DNA of 64,000 nt from Azospirillaceae bacterium (GCA_031291675.1 JARLIO010000041.1:62001-126000); one strand, 5' to 3'. Positions 26,973 to 35,750 are shown, counted from the first letter of the stretch. Made by a program: numbers and translations. The notes: generated by a model not told the origin, from the letters alone.

Positions 26973-28502
26973 ATGCCGATCAATCTGAAAACCGCTGTCG
27001 TTGAAAGCCGTGAACAGCGGCTTGGTACGATCATTGGCTGGGAGGGCAAGGCGTCCGATCTGGCCCGGGAATCGGCCTACGCCCGCGGTGGTTGCGAATC
27101 GAAATGCGGCCAGAAGGCGCGCCGGGTCTGCGAGCTGCAAAGCCCCTTCACCCAGGGCTCGGTATGCAGCGAACAGATGGTCGAATGCCAGGCCGGCAAC
27201 GTCCGCGGCGCCGTCCTGATCCAACATTCACCGATCGGCTGCGGTACCGGCCAGGTGATCTACAACTCGATTTATCGCAATGGTCTGGCGATGCGCGGGT
27301 TGCCGGTCGAAAACCTGCACCTGATCAGCACCAATCTTCGCGAAACGGACATGGTGTTCGGTGGTGTCGCCAAGTTGGAACAATCGATCCGCGACGCCTG
27401 GGACCGCCATCACCCCAAAGCGATCTTCATCGCGACATCTTGCGCGACGGCGATCATCGGCGACGACATCGAAAGCGTTGCCAGCCAGCTTGAGGAGGAA
27501 TTGGGCATTCCGGTCATTCCGCTGCATTGCGAAGGCTTCAAGTCCAAGCACTGGAGCACCGGGTTCGATGCCACGCAACACGGCATCATTCGCCAGATCG
27601 TCCGAAAAAATCCCGTGAGGAAACAGGAAGATCTGGTCAACGTCATCAACCTGTGGGGCTCGGATGTTTTCACACCGATCCTGGCGGAACTTGGCCTGCG
27701 GGTGAATTATGTCGTCGATCTGGCAACGGTCGAGGATTTGGAGCAACTTTCCGAGGCCGCGGCAACGGTCAGTTTTTGCTACACCTTGTCTTCCTATATG
27801 GCAGCAGCGCTGGAACAGGAATTCGGCGTGCCCGACGTCAAGGCCCCGTTGCCCTACGGCTTTGCCGGGACGGACGCCTGGCTGCGCGAGATTGCCCGGG
27901 TCACCCACCGTGAGGGAGCAGCCGAGGCCTATATCGCCCGCGAACATCAACGGGTCAAGCCGCGCCTGGACGAATTGCGGGCGCTGTTGAAGGGGAAAAA
28001 GGGCTACATCTCGACCGGATCAGCCTACGCCCACGGCCTGATTGGCATTCTTCGGGAATTGGGGGTCGAGGTCGACGGTTCGCTGGTGTTCCATCACGAT
28101 CCGGTTTACGACAGTCAGGATCCGCGCCAGGATACGCTGGCTCAGCTCATCGACAATTACGGCGATGTCCCGCAATTCACGGTCGGGAACCGCCAGCAAT
28201 ATCAGTTTTTTGCGCTGTTGCAGCGGGTGAAGCCGGATTTCATCATCATCCGCCACAACGGCCTGGCGCCACTGGCGTCACGCATGGGCATTCCGGCAAT
28301 TCCCCTGGGCGATGAACATATTGCCGTGGGCTACCAGGGCATCTTGAATCTCGGCGAGTCGATCCTGGATGTGTTGGCACACCGGAAATATCACCAGGAC
28401 ATCGCCGCTCACGTCGCCCTTCCCTACAAGAAATGGTGGCTCGAGCAGGACGATCCTTTTCTGCTGGCAAAAGAAAACGCTGTTTCTTCGGAAAGGGAAT
28501 AG
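26973..28502 (+). CDS. marD: Methylthio-alkane reductase-like alpha subunit, paralogous copy 1
   Basis: A 509-residue nitrogenase component-1 alpha homologue. Conserved cysteines match nitrogenase positions: Cys90 in HSPIGCG and Cys157 in ATSCATAIIGDD (P-cluster side), and Cys269 in SFCYTLSS at the place of the cofactor-binding cysteine. The N-terminus adds a Cys-rich stretch (GGCESKCGQKARRVC). It begins MPINLK like copy 2 and is clearly paralogous, but differs at roughly every second residue. ATG 26973 follows AAGGA. Its own B, H and X genes were deleted, so it must rely on MarH and MarB from the second locus. It may have a different substrate range. Expression should come from the duplicated promoter at 26706. 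Confidence 0.82.
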   Translation: MPINLKTAVVESREQRLGTIIGWEGKASDLARESAYARGGCESKCGQKARRVCELQSPFTQGSVCSEQMVECQAGNVRGAVLIQHSPIGCGTGQVIYNSIYRNGLAMRGLPVENLHLISTNLRETDMVFGGVAKLEQSIRDAWDRHHPKAIFIATSCATAIIGDDIESVASQLEEELGIPVIPLHCEGFKSKHWSTGFDATQHGIIRQIVRKNPVRKQEDLVNVINLWGSDVFTPILAELGLRVNYVVDLATVEDLEQLSEAAATVSFCYTLSSYMAAALEQEFGVPDVKAPLPYGFAGTDAWLREIARVTHREGAAEAYIAREHQRVKPRLDELRALLKGKKGYISTGSAYAHGLIGILRELGVEVDGSLVFHHDPVYDSQDPRQDTLAQLIDNYGDVPQFTVGNRQQYQFFALLQRVKPDFIIIRHNGLAPLASRMGIPAIPLGDEHIAVGYQGILNLGESILDVLAHRKYHQDIAAHVALPYKKWWLEQDDPFLLAKENAVSSERE

Positions 28503-28504
28503 AC

Positions 28505-29899
28505 ATGTCCATTATTTCGCCGAAAAGCAAAACAGGATCCGTGGTCAAGGCGCCGTGGAAGACGAACTCCATCGAACAGGTACGGTACGGCTGCGCCATC
28601 GGGGCGATGCAAACCGTTTCCGCGATTCCGCGAGCGATCCCGATTACCCATTGCGGTCCGGGATGTGCCGACAAGCAGTTCATGAACCTGGCCTTCTACA
28701 ATGGCTTCCAGGGCGGTGGCTACGGTGGCGGAGCGGTTGTCCCCAGCACCAACGCTTCCGAGCGTGAAGTCGTGTTCGGTGGTGCCGAACGCCTGACGGC
28801 GTTGATCGAAGCGTCGCTCAAGATCCTCGACGCCGATTTGTTTGTCGTTCTGACGGGCTGCATTTCCGATCTGGTGGGCGACGATGTCGCCGCGGTGATA
28901 AGTCCGTTCCAGCACCGGGGTGTACCGATCGTGTACGCCGAAACCGGCGGATTTCAGGGCAATAATTTTATTGGTCACGAGGCCGTGACACGGGCGGTCA
29001 TCGACCAGTTTGTTGGTGATTACCAGGGCACGCGACGGCCGGGAACAGTCAATGTGTGGTCCCTGCTGCCCTACCACAATACATTTTGGCGCGGTGATTT
29101 GACCGAGATCAAGCGAGTCCTGGAGGGGATCGGTCTCACGGTCAACATCCTGTTTGGTCCGGAATCCCGCGGTGTTTCAGAATGGAAGGCGATTCCCCAA
29201 GCCCAGTTCAATCTGGTGCTGGGCCCCTGGCTCGGTCTGGCGACAGCGCGGCATCTGCAAGCGAAATACAGCCAACCTTTTCTTCATGTGCCCGTGTTGC
29301 CGATTGGTGCCAGGGAGACCAGCCAATTTCTGCGCACTGTCCTGGAATTTTCCGGCGTGGCTGAAGCGGACGCCAAAACGGACGCCGACGCCTTCATCAA
29401 GGACGAGGAAGAACGGTATTACAAGTACCTTGAGGGCTTTACCGACTTCTATGCCGAGTATTGGTGGGGATTGCCCGCAAAATTCGCGGTCATTGGCGAC
29501 AGCACCTATAATCTGGCGCTGACAAAATTCCTCGTCAATCAGCTGGGGTTGATTCCGGGGCGCCAGATTATTACCGACAACCCCCCGGATGAATTCCGGG
29601 ACGCCATCAGAGCGCAATATCAATCCATTGCCGACGACGTGGCCACGGATGTCGAGTTCGAGGAAGACAGCTACACGATTCATCAAAAGCTCCGGGCAAC
29701 CAATTTCGGCCACAAGGCACCGATCATTTTTGGCACGACCTGGGAACGTGATCTGGCCAAGGAATTGATGGGCGCCATCGTCGAGGTCGGATTTCCGTCA
29801 TCGTACGAGGTCGTGTTGTCGCGATCCTATATCGGCTATCGCGGGGCCCTGACTTTGCTGGAAAAAATCTACAGTACGACAGTTAGCGCCAGCGCCTGA
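28505..29899 (+). CDS. marK: Methylthio-alkane reductase-like beta subunit, paralogous copy 1
   Basis: A 464-residue nitrogenase component-1 beta homologue. Candidate P-cluster cysteines are all present: Cys30 in RYGCAIG, Cys50 and Cys54 in THCGPGC, and Cys119 in LTGCISDLVGDD. ATG 28505 comes two bases after the marD stop, with AAGGGAATAG upstream. The gene is visibly lower in GC than copy 2; for example 29401-29460 is about 48% GC against about 60% at 35101-35160 in copy 2. It should pair with MarD copy 1 to form an alpha2-beta2 or similar complex. After the stop, the 313-base gap to 30212 holds the second copy of the duplicated promoter block. Confidence 0.82.
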   Translation: MSIISPKSKTGSVVKAPWKTNSIEQVRYGCAIGAMQTVSAIPRAIPITHCGPGCADKQFMNLAFYNGFQGGGYGGGAVVPSTNASEREVVFGGAERLTALIEASLKILDADLFVVLTGCISDLVGDDVAAVISPFQHRGVPIVYAETGGFQGNNFIGHEAVTRAVIDQFVGDYQGTRRPGTVNVWSLLPYHNTFWRGDLTEIKRVLEGIGLTVNILFGPESRGVSEWKAIPQAQFNLVLGPWLGLATARHLQAKYSQPFLHVPVLPIGARETSQFLRTVLEFSGVAEADAKTDADAFIKDEEERYYKYLEGFTDFYAEYWWGLPAKFAVIGDSTYNLALTKFLVNQLGLIPGRQIITDNPPDEFRDAIRAQYQSIADDVATDVEFEEDSYTIHQKLRATNFGHKAPIIFGTTWERDLAKELMGAIVEVGFPSSYEVVLSRSYIGYRGALTLLEKIYSTTVSASA

Positions 29900-29992
29900 G
29901 GCCGGAATCTTGCCAGTGGCGATCGATTTCGAGCCATGACATCAACCGGTGACTGATCTTCTCCGTTGCCGGCCGGCACAGGTGCATGCTGA

Positions 29993-30264
29993 GAACGGGT
30001 GGCGTGGCCTTCTTGGTCAGGCCAGGTCACCTGTCCGATTCTGAGGACACGCTTTTATCACGAATTAACATAATAATACCGTTATTAAAGGCTTCAATAT
30101 CGCATATTATGCAGATTTTTCTTGAAAAATGCCGAGCAGAGCCGTTTAATCCATAGACATTGTAAGGTTATACCGCCCCAAAGGGTGGTCCCGTTCGCCG
30201 TCAGGAGGGGTCATGCCCGTCAAGGTCGCCGTAGCTAGCCAGGATGGAAGAACCGTCGATCAGC
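29993..30264 (+). repeat. Duplicated mar upstream block, copy 2
   Basis: Counterpart of 26593-26850. The hairpin here is eroded (GGTGGCGTGGCCT against AGGCCAGGTCACC, 11 of 13 pairs), and the arm TATGG has become TAAGG. The -35, -10, 17-base spacing and the start of the nifX-like gene are conserved. Here the nifX-like gene continues intact beyond CGATCAGC (30257-30264), where copy 1 jumps to marH sequence. Confidence 0.85.
30122..30167 (+). promoter_or_regulatory. Sigma-70-type promoter with operator, mar copy 2
   Basis: TTGAAA (30122-30127), 17-base spacer, TTTAAT (30145-30150), then CCATAGACATTGTAAGG (30151-30167), which matches the palindrome of copy 1 with one changed arm base. It should drive nifX-like, marB, marH, marD and marK. 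The changed arm could weaken binding of the regulator, so the two copies may respond differently; this is an inference. Confidence 0.78.
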
Positions 30265-30599
30265 ATTTCGGCCAAGCCACGCAATTCGTGATTTACGAAG
30301 TCGCGGGTTCGGTCTTTCGCGTGCTGGAACACCGCACCAGTCAGCCCTCCTGTGGCACGGCAGCCTCGGGCCATGACGAGGACCGGATGCAACAGACGGT
30401 CGAGCTGATCGCCGACTGCCGGGCCGTTCTGGTCGCCCGGATCGGGCCTGCCGCCGAACGGCGCCTGGCGGCCCGCGGTATCGAAGCCTTCATGGTGCCG
30501 ACCTTCATTGATCGCGCGATGCAGCGGCTGGCCGCAAGCGGCATGCTCGAGCGGACTACCCCCGGCGTTGCCGCCAATTTCCGCGCCGTTGGGCGTTAA
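30213..30599 (+). CDS. NifX-like iron-sulfur cofactor carrier protein
   Basis: A 128-residue protein of the NifX/NafY/NifB-C-terminal family, whose members bind FeS cofactor precursors or apo-component 1. Family hallmarks are the start VKVAVASQDGRTVDQHFGQA and the late VARIGPAAERRLAARGIEAF. In many diazotrophs this domain is fused to NifB; here it is a separate gene immediately before the NifB-like marB. ATG 30213 follows GGAGGGG. Inferred role: carrying the NifB product to MarDK. Its 5' end is duplicated at 26799. Confidence 0.85.
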   Translation: MPVKVAVASQDGRTVDQHFGQATQFVIYEVAGSVFRVLEHRTSQPSCGTAASGHDEDRMQQTVELIADCRAVLVARIGPAAERRLAARGIEAFMVPTFIDRAMQRLAASGMLERTTPGVAANFRAVGR

Positions 30600-30627
30600 C
30601 CAGCCTCGGGCAAAGGATGATCGACCG

Positions 30628-31602
30628 ATGAGTCTGATGACACGCCTTTCTTCCTGCCCGGTGCCATCCCCGGCTGGCGATGCCGGAGACGGCATGTGCC
30701 CCGGGCAGCGGATGCGCACTCTGGCGACACCGTTCCCGCAATTGGAGGGGCGCCATCCCTGCTTCAGCGTCACCGCCGCGGGACATGCCCGCAGTGGCCG
30801 CCTGCACTTGCCGGTCAGTCCCGGATGCAATATCGCGTGCCGGTTCTGCAAACGGGACTTCAACGAGACCGAGCACCGGCCCGGGGTCGCAAGGCGGCTG
30901 TTGAGCCCCGAGGCAGCGCTTGAGGTCGTGCATCGCGCCTTGGCGCTATGCCCCTCGATCACGGTCGTCGGGATTGCCGGCCCGGGCGACACGTTGTTCA
31001 CCGATCACGCGCTCCGCACCTTTGCGCTGGTGCATGCGGCCTACCCGCATCTGATCAATTGTCTGTCGACCAATGGCCTGTTGCTTCCGGACAAGGCCGA
31101 GGCCGTGGTTGCCGCCGGGGTCGAAACCGTCACGGTCACGGTCAATGCCGTCGACCCCGTCATCGAGGCGCAGATCACCCCGACGATCGTCCACGACCAT
31201 CGCCGGATCGACGGTGAAGCCGGGGCGACCCGGTTGATCGCCCATCAGATCGAAGGAATTCGCCGGGTCACAGCGTTGGGGGCGGTGGTCAAGGTCAATA
31301 CCGTGCTGATTCCCGGGATCAATGACGATCATATCGCGACGATCGCACAGACCGTGGCCGAAGCCGGGGCGTCGATGATCAACATCATCCCGCTACTGCC
31401 CCAGCATGATTTCGCCACGCTGCCGGCCCCGTCGCCATTGCAACTGAGCCGGGCTCAGGCCGCGGCACGGCAACACCTGACCGTGTTCAGCCATTGCCAG
31501 CGGTGTCGCGCCGATGCGTGCGGCATCCCCGGCGTCAGCGATTTCGCCGACGCGCTCTACGGCTCCGGCGTCACAGCGGCGAGCACCTTTTCTCACGGCT
31601 GA
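30628..31602 (+). CDS. marB: NifB-like radical SAM protein for the MAR cofactor
   Basis: A 324-residue radical SAM enzyme. The cluster-binding CxxxCxxC is at Cys67, Cys71 and Cys74 (CNIACRFC), and the region RLHLPVSPGCNIACRFCKRD is typical of NifB. Cysteines near the end (CQRCRADACG) could hold the auxiliary cluster used to build the 8Fe core. The NifX-like C-terminal domain of some NifB proteins is absent, and that function is supplied by the preceding gene. ATG 30628 follows AAAGGA; an ATG at 30508 inside the previous gene is rejected. It would supply cofactor to both DK pairs, since the copy in the first locus is deleted. Confidence 0.88.
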   Translation: MSLMTRLSSCPVPSPAGDAGDGMCPGQRMRTLATPFPQLEGRHPCFSVTAAGHARSGRLHLPVSPGCNIACRFCKRDFNETEHRPGVARRLLSPEAALEVVHRALALCPSITVVGIAGPGDTLFTDHALRTFALVHAAYPHLINCLSTNGLLLPDKAEAVVAAGVETVTVTVNAVDPVIEAQITPTIVHDHRRIDGEAGATRLIAHQIEGIRRVTALGAVVKVNTVLIPGINDDHIATIAQTVAEAGASMINIIPLLPQHDFATLPAPSPLQLSRAQAAARQHLTVFSHCQRCRADACGIPGVSDFADALYGSGVTAASTFSHG

Positions 31603-31640
31603 CGGCGGCCAAACCCATCAAAAGAGAGAGTTATCGTGCC

Positions 31641-32516
31641 ATGGCCAAGAGCAAATTAAAGCAGATCGCCATCTACGGCAAAGGTGGCATCGGAAAGTCG
31701 ACAACAACCTCGAACATCAGCGCAGCCCTGGTCGATGCCGGCTACAAGGTGATGCAGTTCGGCTGCGACCCGAAAAGCGATTCGACCAATACGCTGCGCG
31801 GCGGCGATTATATTCCCTCCGTGCTGGATCTCTTGCATGAGAACAGCCGCGTCGATGCCCATGATGCGATATTCCGGGGTTTCGGCGGCGTGTACTGCGT
31901 CGAAGCCGGGGGACCCCAGCCGGGCGTCGGCTGCGCCGGCCGCGGCATCATCGCCGCGGTCCAGCTTTTGAAGCAGCAGGACATTTTTGACGAGCTGGAT
32001 CTCGACTACGTGATCTTCGACGTTCTGGGCGACGTCGTGTGCGGCGGCTTCGCCGTGCCGATCCGCGAGGGCATCGCCGAACATGTCTTTACCATCTCGT
32101 CCGCCGATTTCATGGCGATCTATGCCGCCAACAATCTGTTCCGGGGCATCCAGACCTATTCCAACAAAGGCGGCGCCCTGCTCGGCGGCGTGATCGCCAA
32201 TTCGATCAACACCGATTTCCAGCGCGAGATCCTCGACGATTTCGTCGCCAGGACCCGGACCCAGGTCGTCGAATATGTCCCGCGCTCGCTGACCGTGACC
32301 CAGGCCGAATTGCAGGGCAAAACGACGATCGAAGCGGCACCGCGCTCGGAGCAGGCCCGGATCTACCGCCGACTGGCCCAGCGCATCGCCGAACACACCG
32401 AATCAACAGTCCCCGCACCGCTCAGCCCCCAGGACCTGCGCAGCTGGTCCGCCGGTTGGGCCGATCAGTTGATCGAAATCGAGCGCAAAAGCCAACACCT
32501 TGCCGTCGCCTCCTGA
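31641..32516 (+). CDS. marH: NifH-like reductase component of MAR
   Basis: A 291-residue P-loop ATPase that passes electrons to component 1. The P-loop GKGGIGKSTTTSN is at about 14-26. The two cysteines that hold the bridging 4Fe-4S cluster are Cys97 (GVGCAGRG) and Cys134 (DVLGDVVCGGF), as in NifH and chlorophyllide reductase L/X proteins. ATG 31641 is preferred over the long upstream extension; GAGAGAG lies upstream. The arginine in CAGRG is the site of ADP-ribosylation in nitrogenase NifH, so similar control is possible. The C-terminal 30 residues (LSPQDLRSWSAGW...) are longer than usual and are the part preserved in the scar at 26843. Confidence 0.9.
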   Translation: MAKSKLKQIAIYGKGGIGKSTTTSNISAALVDAGYKVMQFGCDPKSDSTNTLRGGDYIPSVLDLLHENSRVDAHDAIFRGFGGVYCVEAGGPQPGVGCAGRGIIAAVQLLKQQDIFDELDLDYVIFDVLGDVVCGGFAVPIREGIAEHVFTISSADFMAIYAANNLFRGIQTYSNKGGALLGGVIANSINTDFQREILDDFVARTRTQVVEYVPRSLTVTQAELQGKTTIEAAPRSEQARIYRRLAQRIAEHTESTVPAPLSPQDLRSWSAGWADQLIEIERKSQHLAVAS

Positions 32517-32525
32517 CGGCTGCCC
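32419..32525 (+). repeat. Parent sequence of the marH-end remnant at 26843
   Basis: The last codons of marH and the first bases after its stop match 26843-26948 with about eight differences in 95 bases by eye. The similarity fades soon after TGACGGC. This is the right-hand boundary of the deletion in the first mar locus. Confidence 0.85.
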
Positions 32526-32657
32526 GGGCTGATCACGAAGACCGAGGGTGACCCTCGACGGCAGCCGACGCCGTTGGTGCGACCCGAAGTCCGCGATCAG
32601 CCCTCGAAACCGGTCCGCCACGGCCCGTTGAGGATGCCAACACGCCAGGAGTGCATC

Positions 32658-34184
32658 ATGCCCATCAATCTCAAGATCCCGGAAGCCGAGACCCGCGAAC
32701 AACGGCTCGGCACCATCACGCAGTGGGAAGGGAGCGCCGCCCAGTTGGCGCGCGATTCCGCCTTCAGCTATGGCTGCGCCAAAGGCTGCGTGACAGGGGG
32801 GCCGGAGGGGGGACGGCGGCTATGCGAGCAGAACAGCCCGTTCGCGCAGGCGTCGATGTGCGCCGAGACCATTGCCGTGACCAACGCCACCATTATCCAG
32901 GATTCGGTGGTCATTCAGCATTCGCCGATCGGCTGCGCCGCCAGCCAGTCCTTCACCTGCCGCTACTACCGCGACCTTGCCGCCCAGCGCGGCTGGGCGC
33001 TGGAAGACCCGCAATCCCTGTGTTCCAACCTGACCGAGCGGGACATGGTGTTTGGCGGCATCGCCAAGCTGGAGCAGGCGATCCGCGAGGCCTGGGACCG
33101 GCACCACCCGCGGGTGATCTTCGTCGCGACATCCTGCGCCAGCGGCATCATCGGTGATGACGTGGACGGCGCCGCCCAACGCCTTGAGGCGGAGATCGGC
33201 GTGCCCGTCGTCACGCTGCATTGCGAGGGCTTCAAGTCCAAGCATTGGAGCAGCGGCTGGGATGTGATCGAGCATGGCATTTTGCGCCGGCTGGTCAAGA
33301 CGGAGCGGCGCAACCGGCGGCAGGACCTGGTCAACGTCATTCACCTTGGCGGCCCCGACGTGTTCACGCCCCTGCTGGCTCCGCTCGGGCTTCGGGTTAA
33401 TCTGGTGATGGGTGGCAGTTCGCTCGACCGGCTGGCAGCGATGTCCGAGGCCGCGGCCACGGTCACGATGTGCTTCGTGCTGTCCTATCTCGCGACCGGG
33501 CTGGAGCAGGAATATGGTGTGCCCGAACTGAAGGCGCCGTTGCCCTACGGCCTCGCTGCGACCGATGCATGGCTGCGCGACATCGCCCGCGCGACCGGGC
33601 GCGAAGATCGGGTGGAGACGGTGATCGCCAGCGAACGAGCCCGCATCGCGCCCGAACTGGCACGCTTGCGCGACAGGCTGTCGGGCAAGAAAGGGTTCGT
33701 CGCCGCCGGTGCCGCCTTTGCCCACGGGCTGGTCGCCGATCTGCGCGAACTTGGCGTGACGGTGGACAGCGCCTATTCCTTCCATCACGATCCCAGCACC
33801 GACAGCGGCGACCCGCGACAGGACTCGCTGACGTATCTGGTCGAAACCTGGGGCGATATTCCCCACTTCACCGTCAGCCCGGACCAGCATTTCCAGGCCC
33901 ACGCCGCGCTGAAACGCTCAAAGCCGGATTTTGTCATCTGCCGCCATAGCGGCACCATGGCGGTGCTGGCGGCACGGCTGGGCATCCCAGTGCTGCCGAT
34001 CTTCTATTCCAACGACGGCCTGGGCTACGAGGGACTGCTGACCATCGGGCGGGCGATTCTGCGTGTGCTGCCGCGCCAGCGATTCTATCAGGACGTGGCC
34101 AGCCATTCCCAGTTTCCCTACCAGCCCTGGTGGCGGGACCAGACCAATCCCTACGCGCTCAGCGCCGATTCATCGGTCGCGTGA
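32658..34184 (+). CDS. marD: Methylthio-alkane reductase alpha subunit, copy 2
   Basis: A 508-residue nitrogenase alpha-like subunit with candidate cluster cysteines Cys93 (HSPIGCA), Cys160 (ATSCASGIIGDD) and Cys272 (VTMCFVLS). An N-terminal Cys pair (YGCAKGC) precedes them. In the known MAR pathway, MarDK with a nitrogenase-type cofactor cleaves C-S bonds of methylthio compounds to methanethiol plus a hydrocarbon. The gene lies in a complete X-B-H-D-K operon followed by metY, the same arrangement of functions as in R. rubrum. ATG 32658 follows CAGGAG. No NifEN scaffold genes are present, which argues against a true nitrogenase. Confidence 0.85.
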   Translation: MPINLKIPEAETREQRLGTITQWEGSAAQLARDSAFSYGCAKGCVTGGPEGGRRLCEQNSPFAQASMCAETIAVTNATIIQDSVVIQHSPIGCAASQSFTCRYYRDLAAQRGWALEDPQSLCSNLTERDMVFGGIAKLEQAIREAWDRHHPRVIFVATSCASGIIGDDVDGAAQRLEAEIGVPVVTLHCEGFKSKHWSSGWDVIEHGILRRLVKTERRNRRQDLVNVIHLGGPDVFTPLLAPLGLRVNLVMGGSSLDRLAAMSEAAATVTMCFVLSYLATGLEQEYGVPELKAPLPYGLAATDAWLRDIARATGREDRVETVIASERARIAPELARLRDRLSGKKGFVAAGAAFAHGLVADLRELGVTVDSAYSFHHDPSTDSGDPRQDSLTYLVETWGDIPHFTVSPDQHFQAHAALKRSKPDFVICRHSGTMAVLAARLGIPVLPIFYSNDGLGYEGLLTIGRAILRVLPRQRFYQDVASHSQFPYQPWWRDQTNPYALSADSSVA

Positions 34185-34197
34185 TCGGAGGAGCATC

Positions 34198-35577
34198 ATG
34201 ACCCCCTTGGACTCCAACCTGCCCGCTCCGGATGCCGGGATCTGCAATGGCTCCGGCCCCCTCGAGCAGGTGCGCTATGCCTGCAGCCTGGGCGCCCTGA
34301 CCAGCGTGATCGCCATTCCGGGCGCCATCCCGATCACCCATTGCGGCCCCGGTTGTGCCTCGAAGCAATTCCATGCGCTGTCGGGAATCAACGCCTATCA
34401 GGGTGGCGAATTCCATGTGCCAAGCACCAATATCGGCAACCGTGAGGTCATTTTCGGCGGTGCCGATCGGCTTGACGAACTGATCGCCGCAACGCTGAGG
34501 GTGATGGCGGCCGATCTCTTTGTGGTTCAATCCGGTTGTATCCCCGGTCTGATCGGCGACGACATCGAAAGCGTGGTCGGAAAATACCGAAAACGCGGCA
34601 TCCCTATCGTTCACGCCGAAACCAGCGGCTATCGCGGCAACAACTTCACCGGCCATGAGGCGATCATTCGCGCCATCATCGACCAGTTCGTCGGGGCCTA
34701 CGACGGTCCCCAGGAACCGGGCCTGGTGAATGTCTGGTCGGTGCTGCCCTATCAGAACCCATTCTGGCGCGGCGATCTGGAAGAGATTCAGCGAATCCTG
34801 GAGGGGATCGGGCTCACGGTCAACATCCTGTTCGGTCCCTCCTGCGCCGGTGTTGCCGAGTGGCAGGCTATTCCGCGCGCCGCCTTCAATCTCGTGCTGT
34901 CACCCTGGCTTGGCCTGGCAACCGCGCGGCACCTGGAGCAGAAATACCGGCAGCGGTTCCTGCATATTCCGGCCATCCCAATCGGCGCCAAACTGACCAG
35001 CGCCTTTCTGCGTCAGGTGGCGGAATTTGCCGATCTCGACCCGGGGCCGGTCGAGACCTTCATTGCCCGCGAAGAGAAGAGATATTATCCCTTCCTGCGC
35101 GACTTCGCCGCGTTCTATGCCGGTTGCACCAGCCAATACCAGTTGCCGTCACACCTCGTGGTGATCAGCGAAAGCGCCTATGCCCTGGCGATCACCCGGT
35201 TCATGGTCGACCAGCTTGGCCTGGAACCGCGATATCAGCTGGTCACGGAAAACCCGCCCGGTGAGTTTCGCGGCGCGATCCGCGCCCAGTTCCGCAACCT
35301 TGTCGAGGGTGGCGGGGCCGAGGTGATATTCGCCGAGGACGGTCGTCAGATCAACCGATCGATCCGCCAGGCGGATTTCACCGGCCAATTGCCGATCGTG
35401 TTCGGCAGCACCTGGGAAGGCGACCTGGCGCGACATCTGGGGGCACCGCTGGTCGAAATCGGCTATCCGGCGACCGACGAAGTGGTCCTGTCGCGCAGCT
35501 ATGTCGGCTATCGCGGAGCACTGGCATTGATCGAGCGCATCTACACGACCGTGGTGCGAAAAAACACCATGGCTTGA
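34198..35577 (+). CDS. marK: Methylthio-alkane reductase beta subunit, copy 2
   Basis: A 459-residue nitrogenase beta-like subunit. Candidate P-cluster cysteines are Cys29 (RYACSLG), Cys49 and Cys53 (THCGPGC), and Cys114 (QSGCIPGLIGDD). It starts 14 bases after marD with a strong GGAGGAG. The pairing of all P-cluster positions in both subunits supports an active component 1. The promoter for the sulfur amino acid genes lies downstream, around 35680. Confidence 0.85.
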   Translation: MTPLDSNLPAPDAGICNGSGPLEQVRYACSLGALTSVIAIPGAIPITHCGPGCASKQFHALSGINAYQGGEFHVPSTNIGNREVIFGGADRLDELIAATLRVMAADLFVVQSGCIPGLIGDDIESVVGKYRKRGIPIVHAETSGYRGNNFTGHEAIIRAIIDQFVGAYDGPQEPGLVNVWSVLPYQNPFWRGDLEEIQRILEGIGLTVNILFGPSCAGVAEWQAIPRAAFNLVLSPWLGLATARHLEQKYRQRFLHIPAIPIGAKLTSAFLRQVAEFADLDPGPVETFIAREEKRYYPFLRDFAAFYAGCTSQYQLPSHLVVISESAYALAITRFMVDQLGLEPRYQLVTENPPGEFRGAIRAQFRNLVEGGGAEVIFAEDGRQINRSIRQADFTGQLPIVFGSTWEGDLARHLGAPLVEIGYPATDEVVLSRSYVGYRGALALIERIYTTVVRKNTMA

Positions 35578-35681
35578 GGTTTATTCCCAGGGCGACCGGG
35601 CGTGGAACCGATGGAAGCCTCTCATGCGAAAACAACACGACGAATATGTACCATGATTTTTATACCATTTTCTATTGCACA

Positions 35682-35700
35682 TAAAATCCATAAGGCATAT
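35682..35700 (+). promoter_or_regulatory. Possible promoter with CCATA half-site before the transsulfuration genes
   Basis: TAAAAT (35682-35687) is followed at once by CCATAAGGCATAT. The AAT-CCATA arrangement matches the left half of the mar operator, but the right arm is not conserved and no good -35 box is seen at the right distance. It lies about 50 bases before the GTG of the first gene. Weak evidence. Confidence 0.4.
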
Positions 35701-35750
35701 CGATTACCAACATAACACGCCCACACCCGTCAAATTTCACAGTGTGAACC

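Noticed and set aside
26973-35577. True Mo-, V- or Fe-only nitrogenase locus
   Set aside because: There are no nifE/N, nifV, nifQ, vnfG or anfG genes. The B-H-D-K order with a nifX-like gene, adjacent metY and a sulfur-dominated neighbourhood fits methylthio-alkane reductase better. MarH has the same cluster cysteines as NifH, so that protein alone would not discriminate.
26973-35577. Chlorophyll-biosynthesis reductases (BchLNB or BchXYZ)
   Set aside because: A NifB-like radical SAM gene, a NifX-like gene and full sets of P-cluster-type cysteines in both subunits are present, and no bacteriochlorophyll genes are nearby.
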